Assembly: GCA_003022005.1 (NCBI GenBank)
Contig: PXRQ01000068.1
Span: 1 to 50,095 of the forward strand
Length of the DNA stretch: 50,095 nt
Direction of reading: 5' to 3'
DNA from: Halobacteriales archaeon QS_5_70_15
Lineage (GTDB): Archaea > Halobacteriota > Halobacteria > Halobacteriales > Haloarculaceae
The translations under genes were made by a program, and so were the position numbers. The stretch's first letter is position 1, and the number at the start of each line of letters is the position of its first letter. Below the pieces are notes generated by a model that was not told where the DNA came from, did not search any database, and saw nothing but the letters and a program-made list of their open reading frames with translations. This document shows, piece by piece, positions 1 to 8,431 of the stretch.

Positions 1-26
1 TCCTGCTCGGATTCAAGAAGGGATAG
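1..26 (+). CDS. C-terminal end of an unidentified protein (cut by window edge)
   Basis: Reading frame 3 at the very start of the window encodes LLGFKKG followed by a TAG stop. It fits the tail of a gene lying mostly outside the window, but seven residues are too few to identify it or to exclude chance. Confidence 0.3.
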
Positions 27-148
27 CGCCCCGGCGCGTCCCGGAGCGATCGGGTCCCCGGAGCGAACCACGTGAACGATCGTCGAGCCGCGGGCTCGGG
101 GCCGGTAGCGCGCGGCGGGACGGCCTCCCGGGCGGTCCGGGGTCGTTC

Positions 149-775
149 TCAGGCGATGTCCCGGCTCGTGTCGATGGCGACCTCCTCGGAGAGCTCGAGC
201 TTGATCACCTCGCTCGGGGCGACGCCGCCGCGGAACTTCGGGACGGCGAGCCGGTTCTCGATCCGGTCGCCCTTCACGCTCGTGTCGAGGTCGAAGACGA
301 TGTCGGCCATGTGGTGGGTGGTGTCCCGGAGCTGCGGGACGTCCTGCCCGTCGAGACAGTGGAGCAGCGCCAGGCTCCCGGTGTTGTAGATGTGGTTCTG
401 GAGCTCGTTCATGAAGTTCCGGAACCGGGGGGGCTCCTGGCGCTCGAGGATGTCGATCGGGTCGACGATGAGGTTGGAGGACTCGGGCAGGACGCTGATG
501 AGCTTGGTCGCGTTGTCCAGCGGGGCCTCGCCGGTGACGTCCCTGACGGTCGGGTCGCCGGTGCGGGCCGGCGAGGTCCGAATGGAGTTCGACACCGAGC
601 TCCCGGCCCGGTCGAGCGAGAGGTAGAGGGTCCCCCGGGTCGCGGTGAGTTCGTAGAGGAACAGCTCCGCCTGGCTCGCCGGGTCGGCGGTGAGGGCGAC
701 GATGCTCCCGGCGGGGATGCCGCCGTCGAGCTTCCGGTCGAGAACCTCGATACCCGTCCGCAGCCGTTCCACCAT
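149..775 (-). CDS. RecA/KaiC-superfamily protein with degenerate Walker A motif
   Basis: About 208 aa from an ATG at 775; an in-frame ATG at 832 is less likely because a TATA-like GGATAAACG (802-810, minus-strand GTTTATCC) sits about 27 nt upstream of 775, as expected for a leaderless transcript. The N-terminus (TGIEVLDRKLDGGIPAGSIV) matches the KaiC/RadA core entry, but the P-loop position reads ALTADPASQAELFL and lacks the GK(T/S) needed for normal ATP binding. A hydrophobic strand ending in D (SSNLIVDPIDILE) fits a Walker B. Haloarchaeal proteins of this kind are often labelled HTR-like. It is probably a non-catalytic RecA-fold protein; partner and role are unknown. It is divergent from pyrB. 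Confidence 0.75.
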   Translation of the reverse strand: MVERLRTGIEVLDRKLDGGIPAGSIVALTADPASQAELFLYELTATRGTLYLSLDRAGSSVSNSIRTSPARTGDPTVRDVTGEAPLDNATKLISVLPESSNLIVDPIDILERQEPPRFRNFMNELQNHIYNTGSLALLHCLDGQDVPQLRDTTHHMADIVFDLDTSVKGDRIENRLAVPKFRGGVAPSEVIKLELSEEVAIDTSRDIA

Positions 776-1118
776 TCGACTGTTGGGTTGCGCTCCGCTG
801 CGGATAAACGTTCTGGCCGTTTCGCCGCGCAATTTACAACACGTAATCTTTCTTGTATGTGTATGACGGACCGCCCCCGCGTCCGTCCGGACGATGCGCC
901 GAGGGCCGGCCGGACTTCGATGCGTCCCTGAGGCCCTCTGGGAGCCGTTTCTCGAAGCCTTTGGCGTGATTTCGTCCGGTGGATCTGCCGGCGGTCGGAG
1001 ACAGCCCCCGGAGATGCGAGCATAGATAAGAATACGAATATGTAACTTCCGAGTCTATCTCGGCCGTCGTGGGCCCGTCCCGGGGGTTTGAATAGGGTAC
1101 CACTCCCCCCTACACCCG
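776..1118. promoter_or_regulatory. Divergent intergenic region with promoters
   Basis: This stretch separates the RecA-like gene from pyrB. The minus-strand promoter is the GTTTATCC near 802-810. For pyrB, a weak TATA-like GTTTGAATAGG lies at about 1084-1094, some 27-30 nt before the ATG. An A/T-rich patch around 1021-1045 (ATAGATAAGAATACGAATATG) could be another control site. I see no credible gene here. Confidence 0.45.
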
Positions 1119-2030
1119 ATGCGGCACGACCACCTCATCAGCGCCAGACAGCTGTCGAGGGCCGACATAGAGTCCGTCCTCGACCACGCGGCGACGTTCG
1201 ACGGCGACGTCGCCGGTCGGGGCCGCCGCGACGACGTCCTCGGGTTGCTGTTCTTCGAGCCGAGCACCCGGACGAAGATGTCGTTCGACACCGCCATGAA
1301 GCGCCTCGGCGGGTCGACCGTCGACATGGGAACGGTCGAGTCCTCCGCGGTGAAGAAGGGCGAGTCCCTGGCCGACACCGTCCGCGTCGTCGCGGGGTAC
1401 GCGGACGCGCTCGTGCTCCGTCATCCGAGCGAGGGGGCGGCGAAGATGGCGTCGGAGTTCGTCGACGTCCCGGTCATCAACGCGGGCGACGGCGCGGGCC
1501 AGCACCCCACCCAGACGCTGCTCGACCTCTACACGATCCGCGAGAACGCCGGTCTCGACGGTCTCAGCATCGGGATCATGGGCGACCTGAAGTACGGCCG
1601 GACGGTCCACTCGCTCGCCGAGGCGCTCACCAACTTCGACGTCACGCAGCACTTCGTCAGCCCGGAGAGCCTCCGCCTGCCCCGGTCGGTGCGGTACGAC
1701 CTCCACGAGTCCGGCGCGAAAGTCAGAGAGCACACCGATCCGGACGCGGTACTGCCCGACCTGGACGTGCTCTACGTCACCCGCATCCAGCGCGAGCGGT
1801 TCCCGGACGAGAACGAGTACCGACAGGTCGCCGGCGAGTATCGCATCGACGCCGGGACCCTGGAGGCCGCCGACGGGGACCTGAGCGTGATGCACCCGCT
1901 CCCGCGTGTCGACGAGATCGCCGCCAACGTCGACGAGACCCCCCACTCGACCTACTTCGAACAGGCGCACAACGGCGTCCCGGTCAGGATGGCGCTGCTG
2001 GACCTCGTCCTCGGGGGTGAGGAGCGATGA
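1119..2030 (+). CDS. pyrB: Aspartate carbamoyltransferase catalytic subunit
   Basis: The 303-aa product catalyses carbamoyl phosphate + L-aspartate to N-carbamoyl-aspartate, the committed step of pyrimidine synthesis, in the cytoplasm. The carbamoyl-phosphate loop [12 protein letters not shown] is at residues 45-56 (S49-T50-R51-T52), followed by [10 protein letters not shown] and the C-terminal HPLPRVDE. Length is normal for the family (about 300-310 aa). The stop codon overlaps the pyrI start (ATGA), so the two are translationally coupled and expected to form the archaeal ATCase holoenzyme. Confidence 0.97.
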   Translation: MRHDHLISARQLSRADIESVLDHAATFDGDVAGRGRRDDVLGLLFFEPSTRTKMSFDTAMKRLGGSTVDMGTVESSAVKKGESLADTVRVVAGYADALVLRHPSEGAAKMASEFVDVPVINAGDGAGQHPTQTLLDLYTIRENAGLDGLSIGIMGDLKYGRTVHSLAEALTNFDVTQHFVSPESLRLPRSVRYDLHESGAKVREHTDPDAVLPDLDVLYVTRIQRERFPDENEYRQVAGEYRIDAGTLEAADGDLSVMHPLPRVDEIAANVDETPHSTYFEQAHNGVPVRMALLDLVLGGEER

Positions 2031-2497
2031 ACGGGACCGACCCCGATCAGGAACTCAGGGTCTCGAAGATCCGCGACGGGACGGTCATCGATCACATCGC
2101 CGGCGGGCAGGCGCTGAACGTCCTCGCAATCCTCGGCATCGACGGCTCGGGCGGCGAGACGGTCAGCCTCGGCATGAACGTCCCGTCCGACCGTCTGGGC
2201 CACAAGGACATCCTGAAGGTCGAGGGACGCGAACTCAGTCAGGAGGAGGTCGACGTCCTCTCGCTCATCGCCCCCGCCGCGACCATCAACATCGTCCGCG
2301 GGTTCGAGGTGGTCGAGAAGTCACGCGTTACGCGGCCGGAGGTGGTGACGGGCGTGCTCTCCTGTCCGAACGCCAACTGCATCTCCACACAGGGCGAGCC
2401 CGTCGAGTCGCGGTTCGAGGTGCTCGATGACGGGGTGCGGTGTGGCTACTGCGACACCATCGTTCGCGAGGAGATCGCCGAACTCATCGAGGTTTGA
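2027..2497 (+). CDS. pyrI: Aspartate carbamoyltransferase regulatory subunit
   Basis: The 156-aa regulatory chain has an N-terminal allosteric nucleotide-binding domain ([15 protein letters not shown]) and a C-terminal zinc domain whose ligands are C113, C118, C139 and C142 (CPNANC...CGYC). The zinc domain contacts the catalytic trimers. It starts inside the pyrB stop codon. Its TGA stop at 2495-2497 is directly abutted by a palindromic repeat element beginning at 2498. Confidence 0.97.
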   Translation: MNGTDPDQELRVSKIRDGTVIDHIAGGQALNVLAILGIDGSGGETVSLGMNVPSDRLGHKDILKVEGRELSQEEVDVLSLIAPAATINIVRGFEVVEKSRVTRPEVVTGVLSCPNANCISTQGEPVESRFEVLDDGVRCGYCDTIVREEIAELIEV

Positions 2498-2575
2498 TAC
2501 GGTCGTGCGTAGCGATTTACGGCGATCGCCGCCCCATCCCGGGTGGTCGCCGGTACAGGACTACGCGCGACGGTA
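2498..2575. repeat. Dispersed palindromic element, copy A
   Basis: A 78-bp near-palindrome with outer arms TACGGTCGTGCGTAG (2498-2512) and CTACGCGCGACGGTA (2561-2575), which pair with two mismatches, and an inner stem built on GGCGATCGCC and GGTCGCCGG. It starts immediately after the pyrI TGA and ends where a truncated PAC2 gene begins. It contains no ORF and belongs to the six-copy family in this window (others near 19501, 24546, 38270, 40443 and 45533). Confidence 0.85.
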
Positions 2576-3182
2576 CGAGCGAGCGGGAGACCGGATCCGG
2601 AGAATCAAGCCGCCGGTCCGGCTGTTCGCCGACGAGGGGCGCGATCTCGAGGCGCTGCGGGGCGACGTGCCGGTCTCGGCCGTCGACACGCCCACCTTCG
2701 CCGCCGAACTGACTGTGTGGCTCGACGAGCTGGACACCACACCGGTCTACCTGAGTGGCCTCCCGGGCGTCCGGGAACCGGACGCGGTCCCGTCGGTCTA
2801 CGGGGTCTCGACCGGCCGTGCGGACCGGCTGCTGGCGGAGGCCGGGCTCGCGCCGCCGCTCGGCAGCGGTACGACCAGCGGGACCGCCGGCGCGCTGCTG
2901 AGCCACGCCCGGGAGCGCGGCCTCGACGCGCTCGGGCTCATCGTGGAGACCGACCCGCGGTTCCCCGATCCGCAGGGCGCACGGCTCCTCATCGAGGAGG
3001 GGATCACCCCGCTGTTCGACGTCGACATCGGGACCGACCCGCTGATCGAGCAGGCCGAGCGGATCATCGAACGGCGCGAGGACCTCGCCCGACGGATGCA
3101 GGCGGCCGACAGACACGAGTCGTCGCTGACCTCGTCCGTACATGTACTGACTGCCCTCCGGGATCCCGCTCCCGAGGGTTGA
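2576..3182 (+). pseudogene. PAC2-family protein, 5'-truncated
   Basis: The frame encodes about 200 aa matching the C-terminal three quarters of haloarchaeal PAC2 (proteasome assembly chaperone-like) proteins: PPVRLFADEGRDL, TPVYLSGLPG, VYGVSTG, SGTAGALLSHARERGLDALG, FPDPQGARLLIEEGI. The N-terminal 60-70 residues, including the usual LxGLPGxGxVG segment, are absent; homology begins at the right edge of palindromic copy A. The only in-frame ATG upstream lies inside pyrI (2427), so no sensible start exists. I infer a gene that lost its 5' end at the repeat. It ends at a TGA at 3180-3182. Confidence 0.75.
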
Positions 3183-3368
3183 AGTAGGGGAACGGGACCA
3201 CCGCCGGCGTGGTCTGAACCCGGCCCGGGGCGGTCCGCGGTAGCGCGACGACGCCGTCCCGGGCGCTGTCGAGTCGTCGCCTGTTCGCTGTCTCCACGAT
3301 CGGGTTTCCGAACGCCGTCCGACAGCGGCACAACTGATATAGTAGCCGGCTCCGAACCGTCCAACGGT

Positions 3369-3437
3369 ATGTCCAAGAAAGCCATCCTCGTCGTCGCACT
3401 GCTCGCCGTCGCCCTCGTCTACGTCACGCGCCGGTAA
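3369..3437 (+). CDS. Putative 22-residue membrane miniprotein
   Basis: ATG at 3369 opens a 22-codon frame, MSKKAILVVALLAV then ALVYVTRR, closed by TAA. It has a basic N-terminus, one hydrophobic helix of about 16 residues and a basic tail: a typical single-span membrane miniprotein. An A/T-rich TGATATAGTAG (3334-3344) lies at promoter distance. It is recognised only by form, and function is unknown. It sits alone between the PAC2 remnant and the next gene. Confidence 0.45.
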   Translation: MSKKAILVVALLAVALVYVTRR

Positions 3438-3511
3438 CCCCCCGACGGAGCACCGCCCGCCGACCAGTCCCCCTCCCGAACGGCTTTGCCGTCCGAGTCC
3501 CACCGTCCGGT

Positions 3512-4393
3512 ATGTCGTCCTTCGGGGTCGTCACGCGGAACGAGGAGGAGACCGAGTGGGGGGAGTTCGACGCGGCGTTCTACGAGGTGAAGGACGTCTC
3601 GGGCCGACAGAGCGAACCGCTCCCCAGGGCGGTGAACATGGTCTCGTGCTTCGGGGACAACGCCGCCGCTTCGGAGAACCCCGACCTGGTGCCGATCAAC
3701 CCCGAGGGTCAGCCCGCGAACCGCGACCGGCGCTACTTCGACTGGGCGTACGTCGACCCCACTCACGACCGCTACCGCGAGGGGCTCCTCGAGATCATCG
3801 AGGAGTGTGCGGCGGTCAACGGCGACGTCCGCCTCGACGACGTGGGGTTCCCCCGCGAGGAGTACTGCTACTGCGACCGCTGCAACGAGCGGTTCGAAGC
3901 GTGGGTCGAGACACGGCACGAGGGGGGCGGCCCGAGCCCCGAGGGGACGGGCCTCGAGGACCGTCTTTCCTGGCGTGCGACGGTCATCACCGACTTCGTG
4001 CGCGAGGCGACCGACCGGATCCCCGGCCGGACCTACGTCACGCTCTACCCGGACCCTTACGGCGACCACCTCTACCGGCGGGCGGGGCTCGATATCGAGG
4101 CGCTCGCCCCGATGGTCGACGAGTTCGTCGTCCCGCTGTACGACACCCACTACGGGACGACCTACTGGCTGGAGACGATCGCCTCGGGGTTCCGCGACCG
4201 CCTGAACGACCTCGGGGTCGACATGGCGGTGGAGCTCTACGCCGTGAACGTCGACGTCGACGACCTCATCCGCGCCGCGGAGGTCGCGGAGGCGTACGCC
4301 GACGAGGTGCTGTTCGGCTACGACGCCTCGAACGCGCGGGCGGCGCTCCGTCGGCGGGACGCCGAGAGCCGCGGAGGCGTCTCGCACGGCTGA
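3512..4393 (+). CDS. Conserved haloarchaeal protein, possibly TIM-barrel hydrolase-like
   Basis: The 293-aa soluble acidic protein has a hallmark segment LDDVGFPREEYCYCDRCNER (about residues 109-128), whose four-residue-spaced cysteines (CYCDRC) could bind metal, followed by alternating strand/helix text (RTYVTLYPDP, VDEFVVPLYDTHYG, DMAVELYAV, DEVLFGYDAS). That pattern and the acidic residues at strand ends resemble a (beta/alpha)8 glycoside-hydrolase-like fold. This is inference; I do not recognise a characterised homologue. The next gene starts about 80 nt downstream with its own promoter. Confidence 0.7.
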   Translation: MSSFGVVTRNEEETEWGEFDAAFYEVKDVSGRQSEPLPRAVNMVSCFGDNAAASENPDLVPINPEGQPANRDRRYFDWAYVDPTHDRYREGLLEIIEECAAVNGDVRLDDVGFPREEYCYCDRCNERFEAWVETRHEGGGPSPEGTGLEDRLSWRATVITDFVREATDRIPGRTYVTLYPDPYGDHLYRRAGLDIEALAPMVDEFVVPLYDTHYGTTYWLETIASGFRDRLNDLGVDMAVELYAVNVDVDDLIRAAEVAEAYADEVLFGYDASNARAALRRRDAESRGGVSHG

Positions 4394-4443
4394 TCCCCGG
4401 TCGCCGGTCCCATCCCGGCGAGTGACGGGAATCCGACAAGTCA

Positions 4444-4453
4444 GAGTTATACG
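4444..4453 (+). promoter_or_regulatory. TATA box of the thiolase operon
   Basis: AGTTATACGC at about 4444-4453 lies 22-31 nt upstream of the thiolase ATG (4475). The same AGTTATACGC precedes the methionine adenosyltransferase gene at equivalent spacing, supporting a haloarchaeal basal promoter with a leaderless start. Confidence 0.55.
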
Positions 4454-4474
4454 CGGGGGGTATCGAGTTAGGAC

Positions 4475-5635
4475 ATGCCCGAGCCACGCATCGTGTCGGT
4501 GGGACTCTCGCCCGTCGGGCGGACGGACCTGACCGGCCGCGACCTCTTCTCGGTCGCGCTCGCCGAGGCGTTCGAGGGCCTCCCCGACCCCGCGGAGGTG
4601 GTCGAAGCGCTCTACGTCGGCAACCAGTCCGAGCGGTACGAACACCAGATCATGTACGGGACGCTGCTCGCGGAGTGGGCGGGCCTGCGGGACGTGCCCG
4701 CCGAGCGCGTCGAGGGCTGTGCCGCGGCGGGCGCGATGGCCCTGCGCCGTGCCGTCGAGGACGTCCGTGCGGGCCGCCACGACGCCGTCCTCGCCGCGGG
4801 CGTCGAGAAGATGCCCGCCGGCGGGACGGGGGGCGCGACCGACTCGCTCTCGGCCGCGTTCGACCGCGCGCTCGAACAGCGCTCGGGCATCACCGCCCCC
4901 TCCCAGTACGCCCTCCTCGCACAGCGGTACATGTACGAGCACGACCTTACCGAGCGGGACCTCGCCGAGATCGCCGTCAAGAACCACGCGAACGCCGCGC
5001 GCAATCCGCGGGCGCAGTTCCGGAGCGAGATCGACGTCGACACCGTCCTGGAGTCGGATTACGTCGCGCCGCCGCTGAAGCTGTTCGACTGCGCGCCCGT
5101 CTCGGACGGGGGAGCGGCGGTCCTGGTGACGAGCGAGTCGGTCGCGACGGATCTCACCGACGACGGGACGGTGACGGTCTCGGGCGCGGCGAATGCGGCG
5201 CACAACCTCGCCGTCGCCGAGCGGAACCTCACGTTCCCGGAGGGGGCGGCCGCGGCCGCCGAGGAGGCGTTCGGGCGGGCGGGCGTCGCCCCCGAGGCAG
5301 TCGACGTCGCGGAGGTTCACGACGCGTTCACGGTCTGCGAGGCGCTGCTCTCGGAGGCCGCGGGGTTCGCCCCCAGGGGCCGGGGTATCGAGTGCGCTCG
5401 GCCGCCCGGAGAGCGATCGGAGGGGTGGACCGACGTCCGCCTCTCGACGAGCGGCGGGCTGAAGGCCCGCGGGCACCCCATCGGCGCGACGGGGCTCGCA
5501 CAGGCCGTCGAGGCGTACGAGCAGTTGACCGGCCGGGCCGGCGACCGCCAGGTCGAGGGCGCCGAGACCGCGTTCCTCCTGAACGAGGGCGGCGTCGCCG
5601 ACGCCGTGACCGTCACGCACGTCCTGGAGGCCTGA
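4475..5635 (+). CDS. Thiolase-family acyl-CoA acyltransferase
   Basis: The 386-aa protein is of the archaeal SCP2-thiolase-like class that condenses or cleaves acyl-CoAs. The nucleophile is C82 in RVEGCAAAGAMAL. The second active-site segments are EVHDAFTVCE (about residue 287) and GGLKARGHPIGATGL near the C-terminus, which carries the catalytic His. Length is normal. A DUF35 protein starts 1 nt after the stop; in archaea this pairing marks acetoacetyl-CoA thiolase complexes in which DUF35 bridges thiolase and HMG-CoA synthase. HMG-CoA synthase is not in this window, so a mevalonate versus fatty-acid role stays open. Confidence 0.9.
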   Translation: MPEPRIVSVGLSPVGRTDLTGRDLFSVALAEAFEGLPDPAEVVEALYVGNQSERYEHQIMYGTLLAEWAGLRDVPAERVEGCAAAGAMALRRAVEDVRAGRHDAVLAAGVEKMPAGGTGGATDSLSAAFDRALEQRSGITAPSQYALLAQRYMYEHDLTERDLAEIAVKNHANAARNPRAQFRSEIDVDTVLESDYVAPPLKLFDCAPVSDGGAAVLVTSESVATDLTDDGTVTVSGAANAAHNLAVAERNLTFPEGAAAAAEEAFGRAGVAPEAVDVAEVHDAFTVCEALLSEAAGFAPRGRGIECARPPGERSEGWTDVRLSTSGGLKARGHPIGATGLAQAVEAYEQLTGRAGDRQVEGAETAFLLNEGGVADAVTVTHVLEA

Positions 5636-5636
5636 G

Positions 5637-6089
5637 ATGTCGGGGAACCCGTCACCGCTCGATCCGGACGACATCACCGCGGACAGCCCGTTCACCCTTC
5701 CGGGGTTCTTCGACGCGCTCTCGGAGGGGCGGCTGCTCGCCGCCGCGTGTGCCGAGTGCGGGGAGACGCTGGTTCCGCCGCGGCCGGCCTGTTACGAGTG
5801 CGGGAGCCGGTCGCTCTCCATCGAGGAGCAGCCACGAACGGGTCACGTCGTCTCCTACACGTCGGTCCACACACCCCCGCCGGCGTTCGAAGCGGAGGCG
5901 CCCTACACCGTAGCCGTCGTCGAACTCGATTCGGGGGCCCGGCTCACCGGTCGGTTGGACGCCGACTACGGGGACGTCGCGATCGACGACCCGGTCGAAC
6001 TGACGGTCCGTGAACCCGACGAGGCCCTCCGCGAGCGATCGTTGAGCTACGAGACGGAGTGGCCGCTGCACGTCTTCGAGCCGCGGTGA
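5637..6089 (+). CDS. DUF35 (zinc ribbon plus OB-fold) thiolase partner
   Basis: The 150-aa product has an N-terminal helix (FTLPGFFDALSEGRL), a zinc ribbon with C38, C41, C52 and C55 (CAEC...CYEC) and a C-terminal OB-fold (VVSYTSVH, PYTVAVVELDSGARL, VELTV). Proteins of this family hold acyl-CoA intermediates between thiolase and partner enzymes. The ATG begins one nucleotide after the thiolase stop, so they form one operon. Confidence 0.92.
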   Translation: MSGNPSPLDPDDITADSPFTLPGFFDALSEGRLLAAACAECGETLVPPRPACYECGSRSLSIEEQPRTGHVVSYTSVHTPPPAFEAEAPYTVAVVELDSGARLTGRLDADYGDVAIDDPVELTVREPDEALRERSLSYETEWPLHVFEPR

Positions 6090-6158
6090 CCACCGCGGGA
6101 GGGCCCGGGCCCTGACGGCTGGCCACGCGTCGGCCCCGTCTCCTTCGGCCGAGGGGCG

Positions 6159-6722
6159 TCAGTCGAGGTACCGCTCGCGCCACCCGAGCAGGTCCTCGCG
6201 GTCGCGGGTGTCCTCCGGGAGGTCCTCGAACCAGCGGGCCTCGCTGATCTCGCCGTCCGGGTCGCTGACGGAGGTGTCGACGGTCTCGGCGCGGGCGGCG
6301 TAGACGGGGAGCACGCCCCAGGTCCGGTAGTCGGCCGAGCGGACCTCGACCCGGGAGAGCATCCCGAGCCCCTCGTAGGCGGCCTCCACCCCGGCTTCCT
6401 CGGTGAGCTCCCGCTCGGCTGCCTCGCGGAACGACTCGCGCCCGTCTATGCCGCCGCCGGGGAGCACCCACATGTCGACCCCCTCGTGGTGTACGAGGAG
6501 CAGTTCCCCGGAGGGGCGGTAGACGACCGTGTGCGTCCCGTAGGGGGCGCCCGTCTCCCGGATGCGCTCGGCGAGCACCCTGAACCGCCGCCGCGAGACG
6601 TGCTTTCGGTGGGTTGTCTCGTAGTACCCGTCGCCGTGACGCTCGACCAGCCCGTGGTAGGCCTGTTCGGCCCGCTGGCTGGCCCGGTCGGCGAGGTACC
6701 AGAGGTCGCCGAGGGACGTCAT
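6159..6722 (-). CDS. NUDIX hydrolase
   Basis: 187 aa from the ATG at 6722 (a longer frame to 7043 overlaps the divergent gene and has non-coding composition). The Nudix box GGGIDGRESFREAAERELTE plus EAGV lies at residues 89-112 with all canonical G, E, R and EE residues, so Mg-dependent cleavage of a nucleoside diphosphate-X substrate is expected. An N-terminal helical extension of about 60 residues (MTSLGDLWYLADRASQRAEQ) precedes the domain, as in haloarchaeal paralogues. The substrate is unknown. It is convergent with the thiolase operon. Confidence 0.9.
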   Translation of the reverse strand: MTSLGDLWYLADRASQRAEQAYHGLVERHGDGYYETTHRKHVSRRRFRVLAERIRETGAPYGTHTVVYRPSGELLLVHHEGVDMWVLPGGGIDGRESFREAAERELTEEAGVEAAYEGLGMLSRVEVRSADYRTWGVLPVYAARAETVDTSVSDPDGEISEARWFEDLPEDTRDREDLLGWRERYLD

Positions 6723-6933
6723 GGCGGCGAACGGGCAGGGGGCGGGGTCGGGCGACTCGGCACCGGACGTCGGGAGGGGCGTGTCGAGGTCATGACACCG
6801 GGTACGGTACACCGTCGCAATAAGCCTTCGACACGGGCGGATCCGACGCCGCGTCTGGAACGGCGGCGGGTGCAGACCGGCGTAGCGGGGACGAACCGTC
6901 GCCCTTTTGCTCGGCGATTGGGTAGCCGTGAGC

Positions 6934-7125
6934 ATGGCATTCGAGAAAGGCGACCGGGTCATGCTCCACGACCAGCACAGCGAGTTCGACGGCGAAACCG
7001 GCGAGATAACCCAGGTCTCCGAGACGATGTTCGGCGACTCCACCTACATCATCCAGTTCGACGAGGGCCAGGAGGCCGGCATCGCCGAGGACGCCATCGA
7101 GCCCGCCGCGGACGACGAGGAGTAA
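6934..7125 (+). CDS. Small conserved haloarchaeal protein, SH3-like barrel
   Basis: 63 aa, MAFEKGDRVMLHDQHSEFDG and so on; start chosen at 6934 because MAFEKGDRV is the typical beginning and CCCTTTTGC (6902-6910) lies at promoter distance. The pattern KGDRV, GETGEIT, YIIQFDEGQEAGI suggests a KOW/SH3-like five-strand barrel, often nucleic-acid-binding, followed by an acidic tail. It is probably co-transcribed with the RNA-binding gene 6 nt downstream, which suggests a role near RNA processing; that is inference. Confidence 0.75.
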   Translation: MAFEKGDRVMLHDQHSEFDGETGEITQVSETMFGDSTYIIQFDEGQEAGIAEDAIEPAADDEE

Positions 7126-7131
7126 CGCCCG

Positions 7132-7638
7132 ATGCCGTCGGTCCCCCTCCACTACGTCGACCTCCGCGCGTTCTGTTACGCCACCGAGGACGAGAAGCGG
7201 GTCGAGGGGGCCCTCCGGACGTTCGTCCCGGGACCCGCCGCACCCGACACGGACGGGGACAGCGGCGAAAGCGGCGGGGACGACGCGAAGGGGGCCGAAG
7301 GCGAGTTCGTCGAACTCGACAGGGAGGTGACCGAGGGGTTCCACGGCGACCGCATCCTGGTGCTCTCCGTCCGACTCGAGCGGGCCGCCCAGGTCCGCTA
7401 CGCCCTCTCGAAACTCGCCGAGGCCCGGGATTTCGAGCGGCTGCTGGCCGAACTCGACGACCGGGTCGACGACAACACCGCGTTGTTCGTCCAGCTCGAC
7501 AAGCAGGCCGCGTTCCGCGGGGACGTCCGCCTCGGCGAGGGGATCACCTTCCGCGCGAAGGTCGAGGCCTACCCCGCCAAGCGCGAGAAGGCCGTCGAGA
7601 ACGCCCGCGAGACGCTCGAGACACTGCGGGCGGCCTGA
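7132..7638 (+). CDS. RNA-binding protein, DUF54/COG1325 (exosome-associated) family
   Basis: The 168-aa product starts VPLHYVDLRAFCYATEDEKR, typical of the COG1325 RNA-binding family encoded beside the RNase P gene rnp3 in archaea. An acidic low-complexity insert (DTDGDSGESGGDDAKGAEGE, about residues 43-62) is a halophile-type loop. The conserved C-terminal half includes FVQLDKQAAFRGD and ITFRAKVEAYP. It is first in a run of RNA-processing genes. Confidence 0.87.
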   Translation: MPSVPLHYVDLRAFCYATEDEKRVEGALRTFVPGPAAPDTDGDSGESGGDDAKGAEGEFVELDREVTEGFHGDRILVLSVRLERAAQVRYALSKLAEARDFERLLAELDDRVDDNTALFVQLDKQAAFRGDVRLGEGITFRAKVEAYPAKREKAVENARETLETLRAA

Positions 7639-7726
7639 ACCGGAAGCCGAACCAGCGACCGGTCCGGAGCCGGGACCACGGACGGGACACGCAACGCACA
7701 AGTCCGGCCGCGTTCCCATCACGCCC

Positions 7727-8431
7727 GTGTACGAGGCCGTCCACGCCTACCCCGACGGCGGGGCCACCGCCGCTCGGCACGCCCGGGAGGCCGCGAGCCT
7801 GGGCTACGACGGCGTGGTCGTCCGGAACCACGGCGACGACCCCGCCGACTACGACGCGGGGGCCGCCGCGGAGGAGTTCGACGTCGACGTCGTCGAAGGG
7901 GTGGAGGTCCGCACGGACGACCGCTCACAGGCGGCCGGTCTCGTCGGACGGTTCCGGGAGGAGGCGACCCTGGTGTGTGTCCACGGCGGGACCCCGAGCA
8001 TCAACCGCTACGCCGTCGAGGACCCGCGGGTGGACGTGCTGGCCCACCCGATGCGCGGCGAGGGCGACGTGAACCACGTCCTCGCGCGTGCGGCCGCCGA
8101 GAACGGCGTCCGGCTGGAGTTCTCGCTCGCGGACGTCCTCCGGGCCGACGGCGGGCCGCGGGTGCGGGCGATATCCGGGCTCGGTAAACTCCGCGAACTC
8201 GTCGCGGACGCGGACGCCCGGTTCGTCGTCAGCGCCGACCCGTTTACCCACCTCGACTGGCGCGGCCACCGCGAACTGGTCGCGGTGGGCGAACTCGTCG
8301 GGTTCGACGCGGGGCAGGTCCGTGCGGGGCTCCGCGAGTGGGGGCGGCTCGCGGCGCGGAACCGCGAGCGCGCCTCCGAGTCCTTCATGGAGCCCGGGGT
8401 CCGACGGGGCAGGTATGAAGAGGAGCCTTGA
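7727..8431 (+). CDS. rnp3: RNase P protein component 3 (Rpp30)
   Basis: The 234-aa product from a GTG start at 7727 has a PHP-like TIM barrel: YEAVHAYPDGG, LGYDGVVVRNHG, LVCVHGGTPSINRYAVED, RVDVLAHP, GVRLEFSLADVL, RFVVSADPFTHLD. It is a protein cofactor of the archaeal RNase P holoenzyme that matures tRNA 5' ends. The reading frame overlaps the downstream methyltransferase start by 17 nt, implying coupled translation. The second RNase P protein, rnp2, is two genes downstream. Confidence 0.93.
   Translation: MYEAVHAYPDGGATAARHAREAASLGYDGVVVRNHGDDPADYDAGAAAEEFDVDVVEGVEVRTDDRSQAAGLVGRFREEATLVCVHGGTPSINRYAVEDPRVDVLAHPMRGEGDVNHVLARAAAENGVRLEFSLADVLRADGGPRVRAISGLGKLRELVADADARFVVSADPFTHLDWRGHRELVAVGELVGFDAGQVRAGLREWGRLAARNRERASESFMEPGVRRGRYEEEP

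Noticed and set aside
3419..5695. Very long minus-strand open frame antisense to the thiolase operon
   Set aside because: High G+C suppresses stop codons; the frame is arginine/glycine-rich without domains, whereas the plus strand carries clear thiolase and DUF35 motifs.
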